The notes: generated from the letters alone by a model not told the origin. Shown: positions 42,225-51,540, counted from the first letter of the stretch. The stretch is 60,393 bases of DNA from GCA-1730015 sp964583825 (GCA_964583825.1 CAZOXM010000019.1:1-60393), one strand, 5' to 3'. Numbers and translations: made by a program.

Positions 42225-43140
42225 ACTAACGACGACAACATTCCCGGAGATACCACTCGACGGTGGACCGCGCGGCCCCAAGCCACGACGGCGCCTCTCG
42301 ACGCAAAACATCGTTTTGTACGGCACCTTACTCGTGGTTTCGGTGTACTACCTGTTACCCCTGTATGTAATGATCGTCACTTCCCTGAAGGGCATGCCCG
42401 AGATTCGTCTTGGCAATGTCTTTGGCCCCCCGGTAGAGGTGACCTTTCAGCCCTGGGTTAAGGCCTGGGCTGAAGCCTGCACCGGAATCAATTGCGAAGG
42501 CCTGTCGCGCGGATTCTGGAATTCCGTACGGATCCTGATCCCGTCACTGATCATTTCTATCGCCGTGGCTTCGGTGACCGGGTATACCCTGGCCAACTGG
42601 CGATTCAAAGGGTCTGAGTTATTTTTTAATGTACTGCTGATTGGTGCATTTATTCCGTATCAGGTGATGTTGTATCCGATCGTTATCTTGCTGCGCGAGA
42701 TCGGGCTCTACGGCAGTCTCTGGGGGTTGGTGCTGGTGCACACAGTGTTCGGCATGCCAATCAATACGCTGCTGTTCCGTAACTATTTCAGCACAGTGCC
42801 GGACGAACTCTTTAAAGCGGCGCGCGTGGATGGCGCGCGGTTCTGGGGCATCTTCTTTCGAATCATGCTGCCGATGTCGCTGCCTATTTTTGTGGTAGCC
42901 ATGATCATTCAGGTCACCGGTATCTGGAATGACTTTCTGTTTGGTGTGGTTTATACCAAACCGGAGTTGTACCCCATGACGGTGCAGCTCAACAACATCG
43001 TCAACTCTGTGCAGGGCGTCAAGGAGTACAACGTGAACATGGCGGCTACGCTGTTGACGGGTCTCGTGCCTCTGATTATCTACTTCGTCTCCGGCAAACT
43101 GTTCGTACGCGGCATCGCCGCTGGCGCTGTCAAAGGGTAA
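42217..43140 (+). CDS. Sugar ABC transporter permease (MalG-like)
   Basis: A 307-residue CUT1 permease partner. The first helix is YGTLLVVSVYYLLPLYVMIV, followed by a periplasmic loop with two cysteines (ACTGINCEG) that could form a disulphide. The EAA motif is PDELFKAARVDGARFWGIFF. The GTG at 42217 overlaps the previous gene by 8 bp; an ATG at 42187 would add ten residues. The ATPase gene follows 6 bp later, so all three are one translational unit. Confidence 0.92.
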   Translation: MAELTTTTFPEIPLDGGPRGPKPRRRLSTQNIVLYGTLLVVSVYYLLPLYVMIVTSLKGMPEIRLGNVFGPPVEVTFQPWVKAWAEACTGINCEGLSRGFWNSVRILIPSLIISIAVASVTGYTLANWRFKGSELFFNVLLIGAFIPYQVMLYPIVILLREIGLYGSLWGLVLVHTVFGMPINTLLFRNYFSTVPDELFKAARVDGARFWGIFFRIMLPMSLPIFVVAMIIQVTGIWNDFLFGVVYTKPELYPMTVQLNNIVNSVQGVKEYNVNMAATLLTGLVPLIIYFVSGKLFVRGIAAGAVKG

Positions 43141-43146
43141 TTACAT

Positions 43147-44223
43147 ATGCAGTCAAGTGTTTCCGTCCGCAAGCTCGATTTGTCATTCGGCTCAGTTTCG
43201 GTGCTGAAACAGCTCGATCTGGAAGTGGTCGACGGGGAGTTTCTGGTGCTGCTGGGCTCGTCCGGCTGTGGCAAGTCCACTCTGCTCAACTGTATTGCGG
43301 GTCTGCTTGAGGTGACCGACGGGCAGATTCATATCAAGGGGCACAACGTGACGTGGGCGGATCCGAGTGAGCGCGGTATCGGCATGGTGTTCCAGTCGTA
43401 TGCGCTGTATCCGCAGATGACCGTGGAGGGCAATCTGTCGTTCGGGCTCAAGAACGCGCGCGTGCCAAAGTCTGAAATCAAGAAACGGGTGGCACGGGCG
43501 GCGGAAGTATTGCAGATCGAACCTTTGCTTGCCCGCAAACCCGGAGCTCTTTCCGGGGGGCAGCGTCAGCGCGTTGCGATTGGTCGTGCGCTGGTCCGCG
43601 ATGTTGATGTGTTTTTGTTTGATGAGCCACTATCCAACCTCGATGCCAAGCTGCGTGCGGATCTGCGCGTGGAACTCAAGCGTCTGCACAATACGCTGGA
43701 CAACACCATGATCTACGTGACGCACGATCAGATCGAGGCGATGACACTGGCCGATCGCATCGCCATCATGAAGGGCGGGGCAATCCAGCAGCTCGGCCCC
43801 CCCGATGAGATCTATAACCGTCCGGTCAACAAATACGTCGCCGCCTTTATCGGGTCGCCGTCGATGAATTTTCTGCAGGGGCGCCTCGACAACGGCGTGG
43901 TGAAGGTCGGCGAGTTGCAGTTCCCTATGGGTGGCTATCCGTTCGCCGACTCGTCTGCGCAGGGCGATGTCTGGATCGGTATTCGTCCGGAACACGTGCT
44001 GACCGGTCAGCTCGCCGAGTCTGCACCCTTCAGCACCGAGATTGAAATCGAGATCGTCGAACCCACCGGTGCCGATACGCTGGTTCTTTCGACGCTTGCC
44101 GGTGAGCCGTTTCGCATTCGCATGGATGGTCAGGCCAGAGTCAGTCCGGGTGATCGTATCGCAGTTGGGGTCAACCCCGCAGCCGCATCGCTGTTTGACA
44201 AGGTGTCGGAAAATCGTTTGTGA
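43147..44223 (+). CDS. Sugar ABC transporter ATP-binding protein (MalK/UgpC type)
   Basis: A 358-residue CUT1 ATPase. Walker A is GSSGCGKSTLLN, the Q-loop is VFQSYALYPQMTV, the signature is LSGGQRQRVAIGRAL, Walker B is VFLFDEPLSNLDAKLR and the H-loop is YVTHDQIEAMTLADR. The C-terminal 120 residues form the OB-type regulatory domain (FIGSPSMNFLQGR, WIGIRPEHV). It energises the permease pair encoded immediately upstream. MalK-type proteins can be shared between importers, but the linkage here indicates a dedicated subunit. Confidence 0.94.
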   Translation: MQSSVSVRKLDLSFGSVSVLKQLDLEVVDGEFLVLLGSSGCGKSTLLNCIAGLLEVTDGQIHIKGHNVTWADPSERGIGMVFQSYALYPQMTVEGNLSFGLKNARVPKSEIKKRVARAAEVLQIEPLLARKPGALSGGQRQRVAIGRALVRDVDVFLFDEPLSNLDAKLRADLRVELKRLHNTLDNTMIYVTHDQIEAMTLADRIAIMKGGAIQQLGPPDEIYNRPVNKYVAAFIGSPSMNFLQGRLDNGVVKVGELQFPMGGYPFADSSAQGDVWIGIRPEHVLTGQLAESAPFSTEIEIEIVEPTGADTLVLSTLAGEPFRIRMDGQARVSPGDRIAVGVNPAAASLFDKVSENRL

Positions 44224-44546
44224 CACGCTGAACGCTGGTTGGCGAACGGTGGCTGACCAACAGTACCGACAAACATTCCTTGCCGATGCACATTTACCCG
44301 GGGGTCTGCTCTCGACGCCGCAGCGCGCCGATCTTATTCCCGATCCAGATATCGGGTGCAATAAGTACACAGCGCTTGATCGCCGAGCGCGACTGGCGAG
44401 CAGCGGCTTCGACTTACCGCCCGATTTACCTTGTGCCCTGTTGCCCCCGATCCTGAATTCACCTTGCAGGGTTTCTACAGCGCCTGCGACCACACTTGCC
44501 TGTGACCACACTTGCCTGTTGACCACACTTGATTGATACCGCCACG
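44224..44546. other. Spacer within the carbohydrate operon
   Basis: About 320 bp between the ATPase gene and the isomerase gene. No frame here shows a recognisable product. It may be a decayed gene or a secondary promoter region; the end carries 16-bp tandem repeats (listed separately). Confidence 0.4.
44488..44532. repeat. 16-bp tandem repeats upstream of the isomerase gene
   Basis: The unit GACCACACTTGCCTGT occurs at 44488-44503 and 44504-44519, and a partial third copy (GACCACACTTGA) at 44521-44532. The array ends 14 bp before the ATG of the isomerase gene. It may be a recent slippage duplication or a set of direct binding sites; the short spacing and lack of spacers rule out a CRISPR array. 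Confidence 0.75.
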
Positions 44547-45317
44547 ATGAATCCCATTTCCTATCAGCTTTACAGTTCGCGCAATTTTCAGCCGCTGAGT
44601 GAGACGCTTTCGATGCTCGGCAAGCTCGGGTACGCCCAGGTAGAAGGTTTTGCGGGCCTGTTTCCTGCCGGCGTCGATACCGGTGCGTTACGCGCGGAAC
44701 TCGATGTCAATGGTTTGCATATGGCCACCTGTCACTTTGGTCTTGATGCCGTGCGCGATTCTCCCGATACCGTGATCGCACACGCGAAAGCGCTTGAAAT
44801 CGAAGCCGTGTTCGTGCCGGCGGTGCCGCCTGAGCAGCGCACCCAGGATGCAGCCGGCTGGACTCAACTCGGGAACACACTGGCCGAAGTCGCCAAGCCA
44901 CTGCAGGATGCGGGGCTTACAGTCGGCTGGCACAACCATGCCTTCGAATTTGCGCAGATCGATGGCACAGCGTTACCGCTGGAACTCATTCTCGCCGGTG
45001 ACGATAGCCTCGCGCTGGAACTGGACGTCGCCTGGAGCGTGATCGGAAAACAGAACCCCGCTAACTGGATCGAACGCTACCGTGATCGGCTGGTGTCTGT
45101 GCATGTCAAGGACATCGCCGCGGATGGCGAATGTGCAGACGAAGACGGGTGGGCGGATGTGGGTCACGGCACAATGAACTGGGCCGGCATCCTTGCCGCG
45201 CTCGACGGTGCACCGGTCCGGTATTTCATTATGGAACACGATAATCCTTCAGATCACCAGCGCTTTGCGAGTCGCTCTATCGAGTCGTGGCGCTTGCTAA
45301 TAGGAGGTACAGCATGA
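44547..45317 (+). CDS. Sugar phosphate isomerase/epimerase-family TIM barrel protein
   Basis: A 256-residue protein of the AP-endonuclease-2/xylose-isomerase-like TIM barrel family. Metal-site candidates are the Glu in YAQVEGFAGL, His in MATCHFGLD, the HNHAFEF strand, Asp/Glu in LALELDVAW, His in VSVHVKDI, and the Glu in YFIMEHDNPS. Members isomerise, epimerise or, in recently described 3-keto-glycoside pathways, cleave keto-sugars. The ATG at 44547 is preferred to the TTG at 44529. Its stop overlaps the start of the Gfo/Idh/MocA gene by 4 bp (ATGA), so the two proteins are made together. The exact reaction is not known. Confidence 0.88.
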   Translation: MNPISYQLYSSRNFQPLSETLSMLGKLGYAQVEGFAGLFPAGVDTGALRAELDVNGLHMATCHFGLDAVRDSPDTVIAHAKALEIEAVFVPAVPPEQRTQDAAGWTQLGNTLAEVAKPLQDAGLTVGWHNHAFEFAQIDGTALPLELILAGDDSLALELDVAWSVIGKQNPANWIERYRDRLVSVHVKDIAADGECADEDGWADVGHGTMNWAGILAALDGAPVRYFIMEHDNPSDHQRFASRSIESWRLLIGGTA

Positions 45318-46444
45318 GCAACCTGGGTATTGGTATTATCGGTTGCGGTAATATCTCCGCGGCTTATCTGCGTCTGGCGCCGCTGTTTCGTGGTGTCGAG
45401 ATGCGGGCGGTCGCTGATTTAAGCCTCGAATCCGCTAGGGCACGGGCCGCTGAGTTCGGTGTGCGGGCCTGCACGGTGGATGAATTGCTGGTGGCTGACG
45501 ATATCGACGTAGTCGTTAATCTCACAATTCCAGAGGCGCACTTCGAGGTCACGCAAAGCATTCTTGAGGCCGGTAAGCATGCCTATTCCGAGAAACCGCT
45601 GGTACTGACCCTGGAGCAGGGTGAAGCCCTTCGTGCCATTGCCGATGCCCGGTCGCTGCGCGTCGGCTCGGCGCCGGATACCTTTCTTGGCGGTGTACAC
45701 CAGCAGGCGCGGGCAACGATAGACGAAGGCGTCATCGGCGACGTGGTGGCGGGCAGCGCACATGTGATGAGCCACGGGATGGAGCACTGGCACCCGAATC
45801 CGGATTTCTTTTTTCAGCCGGGGGCCGGTCCGGTGCTGGATATTGGCCCGTACTACATCACCAATCTCGTACAGCTGCTCGGCCCCGTCAAGCGCGTCGC
45901 GGCACTGGCAACCGCTGCCGAGGCGTTCCGCACGATCAGCTCCGAACCCCGTGCCGGGGAGCGCATTCCGGTGAACACACCAACGAACATCCACGCGCTG
46001 CTGGAGTTTGAACAGGGGGCTACCTTCACGCTGTCGGCCAGTTGGGATATTTGGGCACATCGCCACGCCAACATGGAACTCTACGGCAAGAAAGGCAGCC
46101 TGTTCGTGCCGGACCCCAACTTCTTCGGCGGTCAACTGGAAGTTGCCGACGAATCCGGTAGCATCGCACCGCTGGCGCCGTGGGATCACGCCTTCGGGCG
46201 ACCCAATCAGACGCATGTATCCGGCTGGGTGGCCAATTATCGCATGGCAGGCCTGGCAGATATGACGGACGCGCTGCAGGCTGATCGGCCGCATCGCTGC
46301 TCTCTCGATCTCGCCATCCACGTGGTGGATGTAATGACCTCGATCCTTCACGCCGGTGAGCGCGGCGAGTTCATCGATGTTGTCACGCGCTGCAATCGAC
46401 CCGAACCGCTCGACCCCGAGGCGGCAGCAGCGCTGCTGGCCTGA
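45314..46444 (+). CDS. Gfo/Idh/MocA family sugar dehydrogenase
   Basis: A 376-residue NAD(P)-dependent oxidoreductase. The Rossmann motif is GIGIIGCGNISAAYLRL (residues 5-21), the catalytic-lysine motif is YSEKPLVLTLEQG, and the C-terminal domain includes EHWHPNPDFFFQPGAGPVLDIGPYYI. ATG 45314 has an AGGAGG ribosome site and overlaps the upstream gene. Enzymes of this family oxidise sugars, inositols or glycosides, often at C3. Together with the coupled TIM-barrel protein and GH3 glycosidase this suggests processing of an imported glycoside, perhaps by oxidation and elimination. That is inference from neighbours, not from a defining motif. Confidence 0.9.
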   Translation: MSNLGIGIIGCGNISAAYLRLAPLFRGVEMRAVADLSLESARARAAEFGVRACTVDELLVADDIDVVVNLTIPEAHFEVTQSILEAGKHAYSEKPLVLTLEQGEALRAIADARSLRVGSAPDTFLGGVHQQARATIDEGVIGDVVAGSAHVMSHGMEHWHPNPDFFFQPGAGPVLDIGPYYITNLVQLLGPVKRVAALATAAEAFRTISSEPRAGERIPVNTPTNIHALLEFEQGATFTLSASWDIWAHRHANMELYGKKGSLFVPDPNFFGGQLEVADESGSIAPLAPWDHAFGRPNQTHVSGWVANYRMAGLADMTDALQADRPHRCSLDLAIHVVDVMTSILHAGERGEFIDVVTRCNRPEPLDPEAAAALLA

Positions 46445-46667
46445 TCATGAAGTGCATGGTCCGCGATTCTGTGTTGCCTGGGTTAAACGCTCATTGCCAC
46501 TGTTAAGGGGCGATAAAGACTGCAAATCAGCAGTATTTCCGGTGGGCGAGGGGCACTAAAACCGGCAGTCGATTGCCCCGGACTTTTAGCGCCGGAACTA
46601 TTTGTGGCAGCGCGGTTTCCGATAGCACCGGCAAATACCCAACTCTACTCAACGTAAGATTGCTTTC

Positions 46668-49046
46668 ATGATTTACAAAGACACCTCAGCCCCGCTATCT
46701 GATCGCGTCCAGGACCTGTTGTCACAAATGACATTGCCCGAAAAGCTGGCTCAGATGCATTCGCTTTGGCTGGTGCTGTCAGCCGATGGCGAACACAAGC
46801 TGCGCCCGGATGCGTCGAACCGCTTTTCACACGGTGATCCGGACCACGTGAGAACTTTGTTTGCCAACGGTCTGGGCCAGATCACCCGTCCTCTGGGCAG
46901 CATTGGCGTAGACCCGCGCGAAGGTGTTCGCGCGCTCAACCGGTTCCAAAAAGACATTATCGAAGGCACGCGGCTGGGTATCCCCGTGATGTCTCATGAG
47001 GAATGCCTGTCGGGCCTGATGGCACAGGGCGCGACGCTTTTTCCCACGCCGCTGGCCATGGCGGGCACCTGGAACCCGGAATTAATCGAGCGCCTTGGCC
47101 GTGCCATCAGTGCCGAATGCCGGTCTGTCGGATGCCATCAGGGACTGGCACCTGTGCTGGATGTATCACGCGATGTGCGCTGGGGTCGAACGGAGGAGTG
47201 CTTTGCTGAAGACCCCTATCTCACCGGCGTCTTTGCGACCCGTTACGTGCAGGGCCTGCAAGGCGAAGACCGCCATTTCCTCGCAACACTCAAGCACTAC
47301 GTCGGTCATTCTGCGAGTGAAGGCGGACGCAACCATGCACCCGTGCACCTTGGTCAGCGCGAGCTTGCCGACGATTTCATGCTGCCCTTCGAGATGGCGG
47401 TAAAGGGGGCGAATGCGGCGTCCATCATGCCGGCCTACCACGACATTGACGGCGAACCCCTCCACGCATCACACCACCTGCTTACCGAAGTGTTGCGCCG
47501 GCAATGGGGTTTTGATGGTCTGATCGTGGCCGACTACATCGGCGTTACTTTGCTTGAAACACATCATGCGATCGCGGCAGACCCGGGCGAGGCGGCGGCT
47601 ATCGCGTTTAAAGCAGGGCTTGATGTTGAATTACCTTCAAACGCATGCACACCGCATCTGGAAACGGCACTTGCCCGGGGTCAGATCACCATGGAAGACA
47701 TTGATGAAACCGTGCGCCGCGTGCTCACCGAAAAGTTCCGAATTGGCCTTTTCGAAAAACCCTACACCGACGAAGCGGCCATCGCTTTGCGCACACCCGA
47801 ATCGCTTGAGCTGGCGCGCGAGATCGCAACACAAGGGATCACGCTGCTCGAAAATCAAGGCGTTTTACCACTCGACCCGCAGACAAAGCTTGCCGTTATT
47901 GGCCCGACCGCAGATGATCCACTGGCGCTGTTGGGCGACTATGCGTTTCCCGTGCATCTGATCAACAGCGATGCCACTACCGACACGGCCCATGTGATCA
48001 CGCCGCTCGCAGGGTTGCGCAACGCATGTGGCGAAGATCGTGTTACCTTCGCACTGGGATGCTACATACTGGAAACACGCGGATCGGGCTCACCCGTCTT
48101 CCCCGGCGATATGGAAGATCACGCCAGCCTGGCACTGAACTCCCCCGTCTCTACACGCACTGATCTCATTCAAAATGGCGTGACAGCGGCAGCTGATGCA
48201 GACGTGGCGATCCTGTGCCTAGGCGATCTGTCCGGTATTTTTCAAACAGGAACAGTCGGCGAAGGGTCCGATGTAGACACGCTGGCCTTGCCCGGCGTGC
48301 AGCAAGCACTACTGGATGCAGTGATCGAAACCGGCACACCAGTGGTCGTGGTTTTGTCCAGTGGCCGACCTTATAACCTCGGCGGGCGCGAGAAAGACCT
48401 TGGCGCCTATGTGATGTCTCACTTCAGCGGTGAGCAGGGGGGCGTTGCCCTGGCAGACGTGCTGACTGGAACGGCCGAGCCTTCCGGACGGCTGACGATC
48501 TCTATTCCTCGCAGTGCCGGCGCGTGCCCCTACCACTACAATCATAAATTCAAAAGCGCCGGCACCCCCATCGCACGGCACTTTGGCAGTGACTATCCCT
48601 TTGGTCACGGTTTATCCTACACAACATTCGACTACAGCGACTTAACCCTGGCGGCGTCAGAAGTCGCGAGCGAAGGTGGGGATGTCGTCTTGTCAGTCAC
48701 AATCACAAACACCGGTATGCGCGCAGGCTTCGATGTGGTCCAACTGTATATCCGTGATCGAGTTGCATCCCTAGTACGACCCGTAAAAGAACTTAAGTCC
48801 TTTGCACGGGTGAGTCTGAAGCCCGGTGAAAGCGCCAGAGTAACCTTCCGCTTACCAACAGATATGCTTGGCTTCACCGGGCGAGATGGCGTTCGGATGG
48901 TCGAGCCGGGTGAGTTTGACCTGATGGTCGGTGCATCGAGCGGCGACATTCGCTTAACGGACAGCGTGGTTGTCACCGGGGACGTCCGCCCGTTGCCGGC
49001 AGACTGGCGCATGGAAAGCAGCACCGAGATCAACAAGGTTGCATAG
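46668..49046 (+). CDS. Cytoplasmic glycoside hydrolase family 3 (beta-glucosidase/xylosidase type)
   Basis: A 792-residue GH3 enzyme without signal peptide. The (beta/alpha)8 domain covers about residues 5-370, with MSHEECLSGL, the KHYVGHSASEGGRN block and the nucleophile Asp289 in FDGLIVADYIGV. The alpha/beta sandwich follows (about 390-640), with the acid/base Glu region GTVGEGSDVDTLALPG. A C-terminal fibronectin-III-like domain (about 670-770) starts SVTITNTGMRAGFDVVQLY. HEECLSG resembles BglX/xylosidase-type enzymes. Being cytoplasmic, it would act on an oligosaccharide taken up by the ABC importer encoded upstream. It ends just before mobile-element debris begins. Confidence 0.92.
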   Translation: MIYKDTSAPLSDRVQDLLSQMTLPEKLAQMHSLWLVLSADGEHKLRPDASNRFSHGDPDHVRTLFANGLGQITRPLGSIGVDPREGVRALNRFQKDIIEGTRLGIPVMSHEECLSGLMAQGATLFPTPLAMAGTWNPELIERLGRAISAECRSVGCHQGLAPVLDVSRDVRWGRTEECFAEDPYLTGVFATRYVQGLQGEDRHFLATLKHYVGHSASEGGRNHAPVHLGQRELADDFMLPFEMAVKGANAASIMPAYHDIDGEPLHASHHLLTEVLRRQWGFDGLIVADYIGVTLLETHHAIAADPGEAAAIAFKAGLDVELPSNACTPHLETALARGQITMEDIDETVRRVLTEKFRIGLFEKPYTDEAAIALRTPESLELAREIATQGITLLENQGVLPLDPQTKLAVIGPTADDPLALLGDYAFPVHLINSDATTDTAHVITPLAGLRNACGEDRVTFALGCYILETRGSGSPVFPGDMEDHASLALNSPVSTRTDLIQNGVTAAADADVAILCLGDLSGIFQTGTVGEGSDVDTLALPGVQQALLDAVIETGTPVVVVLSSGRPYNLGGREKDLGAYVMSHFSGEQGGVALADVLTGTAEPSGRLTISIPRSAGACPYHYNHKFKSAGTPIARHFGSDYPFGHGLSYTTFDYSDLTLAASEVASEGGDVVLSVTITNTGMRAGFDVVQLYIRDRVASLVRPVKELKSFARVSLKPGESARVTFRLPTDMLGFTGRDGVRMVEPGEFDLMVGASSGDIRLTDSVVVTGDVRPLPADWRMESSTEINKVA

Positions 49047-49129
49047 GCTCGCTTGCAGGTCGTGCGTTGTAGCTGTAGCAGCGTGCTGGGTGAACTTCGC
49101 AGTACTCCTTCCTTAACAGGCGCTTCGTC

Positions 49130-49311
49130 ATCGCACCGAACAGGCACTGGCGTGATCGGGTGACGCCAGGACCAAGGGCAGCAGGTCTGAGATTCAAACG
49201 GTTGAGGAGGAAGAGAGTAAGGCAAAGCGTCGGGGAATGAGCTGGGCGCAGCGGCTGAAACGGGTATTCGGAATAGATGTGGAAGTTTGCCCGCACTGCG
49301 GAGGAGGTGTG
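49130..49311 (+). mobile_element. IS91-family transposase C-terminal relic
   Basis: Two fragments in different frames match the end of IS91-type transposases: APNRHWRDRV near 49133, and MSWAQRLKRVFGIDVEVCPHCGG from 49237, which is the family's conserved C-terminal zinc-finger-like region. A frameshift separates them and the rest of the transposase is missing. A second, shorter copy of the first fragment lies at 56781-56824 in the same orientation. The element is dead. Confidence 0.75.
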
Positions 49312-49467
49312 CCACCTCCTCGAGGCCAAGCGACTACTCGAATTTACCGCGCTCAGCATCACAGACATCTCGACTCGGTGGGCTTTCACGATGCGGCCTT
49401 TTTCAGCCGTGTTTTTAAGGCGGAAATCGGCATACCGCCACACCGATACCGCCGTCACCTTGATTAA
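49312..49467 (+). pseudogene. AraC-family HTH C-terminal fragment fused to the IS91 relic
   Basis: Directly after the IS91 zinc-finger region the sequence reads LEFTALSITDISTR in one frame and GFHDAAFFSRVFKAEIGIPPHRYRR in another. Together they are the second helix-turn-helix of an AraC regulator (GFxDxxxFSRxFKxxxGxxPxxYR) with a frameshift near 49378. No upstream AraC sequence exists, so this is a broken end. It is not part of the frameshifted AraC gene downstream. Confidence 0.7.
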
Positions 49468-49587
49468 TAGTGACACCTCAAGTTAGTCTCATGCCATATG
49501 CTACACCGCAAGGCACCACGTTGAATTTATGAACAGCCGGCCATTACTCCCGGGAAACGACTTACCCTCATCCCGTTTCAACCGACA

Positions 49588-50432
49588 GTGACCAGCTCAA
49601 CACTGGGTTGGTCTTCAGTGCGACTTGAGGATTATAAAAACCTTCCGGCCAGCAACCTGAACCTTCCGCCGTTAAATCACCATATCGTTGCTTTCCACTA
49701 CAAACCTCCACCGGCGGGCCTGTTGCACGGCTGCGGAGAAAACCGACAACATTGCCAGCTCAGCACGAACGACATTACCTACGTGCCGGCCATATAGATA
49801 ATCAGTGGGAGTTTGATCACGGCAACCCGCACTGCCTGCATATTCTTATAAACGAAGCTTTTTACAATCAGACGGCACTGCAATCTCTCGATGTAGATCC
49901 CGCAGCGATAGAGCCAATCGCGACAGTACAAACCAACGAGGCGCGCATGCAGTTAATTGCGCAGTTACTGCATCAGGAGCTATACCATCGCTCGCAGACC
50001 GGCTCGCTTTATATAGAAAGCCTGGTAACCGCGATGACTATGCTGCTGCTTGAAAATTTTTCCAATGCACCGGACACATCCAAACACCGGGTAACAGGAC
50101 AGCTGGGTCGTAGAAACCTGCAACGCGTGCATGACTTAATGATCAGCAGGCTTGAAGGGGGGCTTAGCCTTGAACGCATGGCCCGGGAAGTCAGCCTGAG
50201 CCCGTATCACTTTGCCAGAATATTTAAAGCTTCAATGGGCGAATCACCGGGCAAGTACTTCCTGCACTTGCGACTGGAGCACGCCAAAGGCTTACTGCTG
50301 CAGAACCCTGAAACTAAAATTGCCCTGGTGGCGCAGCAATGTGGCTTCACCGATCAGGCATACCTGGCGCGTCACTTTCGTCGACGATTCGGTATTTCAC
50401 CGACTCAACTACGCGCTAAAAATAGACGGTGA
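49588..50432 (+). pseudogene. AraC-family regulator with a frameshift
   Basis: The N-terminal part (49588-49797) reads VRLEDYKNLPASNLNLPPLNHH and ends STNDITYVPA; the remainder (from about 49785 to 50432) continues GHIDNQWEFDHG in the -1 frame and is a full AraC C-terminus with two HTH motifs (LSLERMAREVSLSPYHFARIFK, ALVAQQCGFTDQAYLARHFRRRFG). A GCCGGCC stretch at the junction fits a 4-bp deletion. The gene would be about 280 residues when repaired. It lies 130 bp upstream of the alpha/beta hydrolase gene on the same strand and may once have controlled it. A sequencing error would restore an intact gene. Confidence 0.78.
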
Positions 50433-50564
50433 GACACGTGCAGCCCGGGCTGACATCAGCGCGCAGCACGATCGTCCTGTAAAAGCGCAAGATTGTTCTA
50501 GCAAACGAATGGTGACAAAGAGTAGCCTGCCAATTCGATCAATGTGAGAACGCGAGAGGAATCC

Positions 50565-51530
50565 ATGCCTTCCAACGATCAGCAGCTTCCGACCAATAAC
50601 GCTCGCCGCACATTTATCAAAAAGTCTATTGCCGGCGCATCACTGATAACCGGAGGAGCAGCACTCAACATGGGCTGCTCTTCAGATGATTCCGGCTCAA
50701 CTGTTTCAGAGGGATTAATTACCGTGAATGACGCAGATTTGTTTCATGCCCGAGTTGGCAGCGGCACACCGATTCTCGTGATGCACGGCGGGCTGGGACT
50801 CGACCATTCATACTTCAGACCCGGTCTGGATAGTTGGGGCAGCTTCGCTGAGCTGATCTACTACGATCACCACGGCAATGGCAGGTCTGCCGTACCGGAC
50901 GACTACAGCGCTCTCACTTTCGAATCACTGGCAAGTGACGCCGATGCGCTGCGCGCTGCTCTGGGCATGGATAAAATTGTATTGATGGGCCATTCCTACG
51001 GCGGTTTTCTGGCCATGGAGTACGCACTGCGATACCAGGAGAATTTGTCCGGCCTGATTCTCGCCAGTACACTGCCCAACGTTGGCTACCCACCGGCAAT
51101 ACCAGAATCGGCCAGCGCGGCGTCACTGGCTGCACTGGATTCCCTGTTTCGTGAGCCGTTTGCAGATGACGATGTGTGGAAGGCAACCTGGAATCAGGCG
51201 TTGCCACTCTACTGGCCGACAATCGACAACTACCCTGAACTGTCGGCGGATATTGACGCAAGAACCACCTACCGGTCTGCAGCCTGGAACAGAGGCTTCG
51301 AGATGCTCGCCACCTATAACGTCAGTGGCAGGCTCGGCGAAATCAATGTGCCAACGCTAATTCTTAGCGGTCGCAACGATTTCATCGCCGTGCAGGAAGC
51401 ACAAACTGACATGGATGCCGAGCTGCCAAATTCTGAGTTGGTGTTTTTCGAAAACAGCGGCCACTTTCCATTCATTACCGAACCGGACCTGTATCAGCAA
51501 ACTGTTAGTGACTGGGTTGCAGCGCTATAG
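50565..51530 (+). CDS. Tat-exported alpha/beta hydrolase lipoprotein
   Basis: A 321-residue protein. Its N-terminus has a twin-arginine motif (ARRTFIKKS), a hydrophobic stretch and a lipobox-like LNMGC (cysteine about residue 38), so export through Tat and lipid anchoring are likely. The hydrolase core shows the oxyanion strand LVMHGGLGLDH, the nucleophile elbow MGHSYGGFLA (Ser), the acid in LSGRNDFI and the His in ENSGHFPF, matching the proline-iminopeptidase/epoxide-hydrolase group. The ATG at 50565 follows a GAGAGGA ribosome site; the frame extends to 50544. The pseudogene just upstream is an AraC regulator. Substrate is unknown. Confidence 0.87.
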   Translation: MPSNDQQLPTNNARRTFIKKSIAGASLITGGAALNMGCSSDDSGSTVSEGLITVNDADLFHARVGSGTPILVMHGGLGLDHSYFRPGLDSWGSFAELIYYDHHGNGRSAVPDDYSALTFESLASDADALRAALGMDKIVLMGHSYGGFLAMEYALRYQENLSGLILASTLPNVGYPPAIPESASAASLAALDSLFREPFADDDVWKATWNQALPLYWPTIDNYPELSADIDARTTYRSAAWNRGFEMLATYNVSGRLGEINVPTLILSGRNDFIAVQEAQTDMDAELPNSELVFFENSGHFPFITEPDLYQQTVSDWVAAL

Positions 51531-51540
51531 CAGTCAGCAA

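Noticed and set aside
44488..44532. Tandem repeats considered as a CRISPR array
   Set aside because: Units are 16 bp, directly adjacent without unique spacers, and there are no cas genes.
45419..46351. A 310-codon minus-strand frame opposite the Gfo/Idh/MocA gene
   Set aside because: Antisense shadow: the plus strand has full Rossmann and EKP motifs, and the shadow shows no domain.
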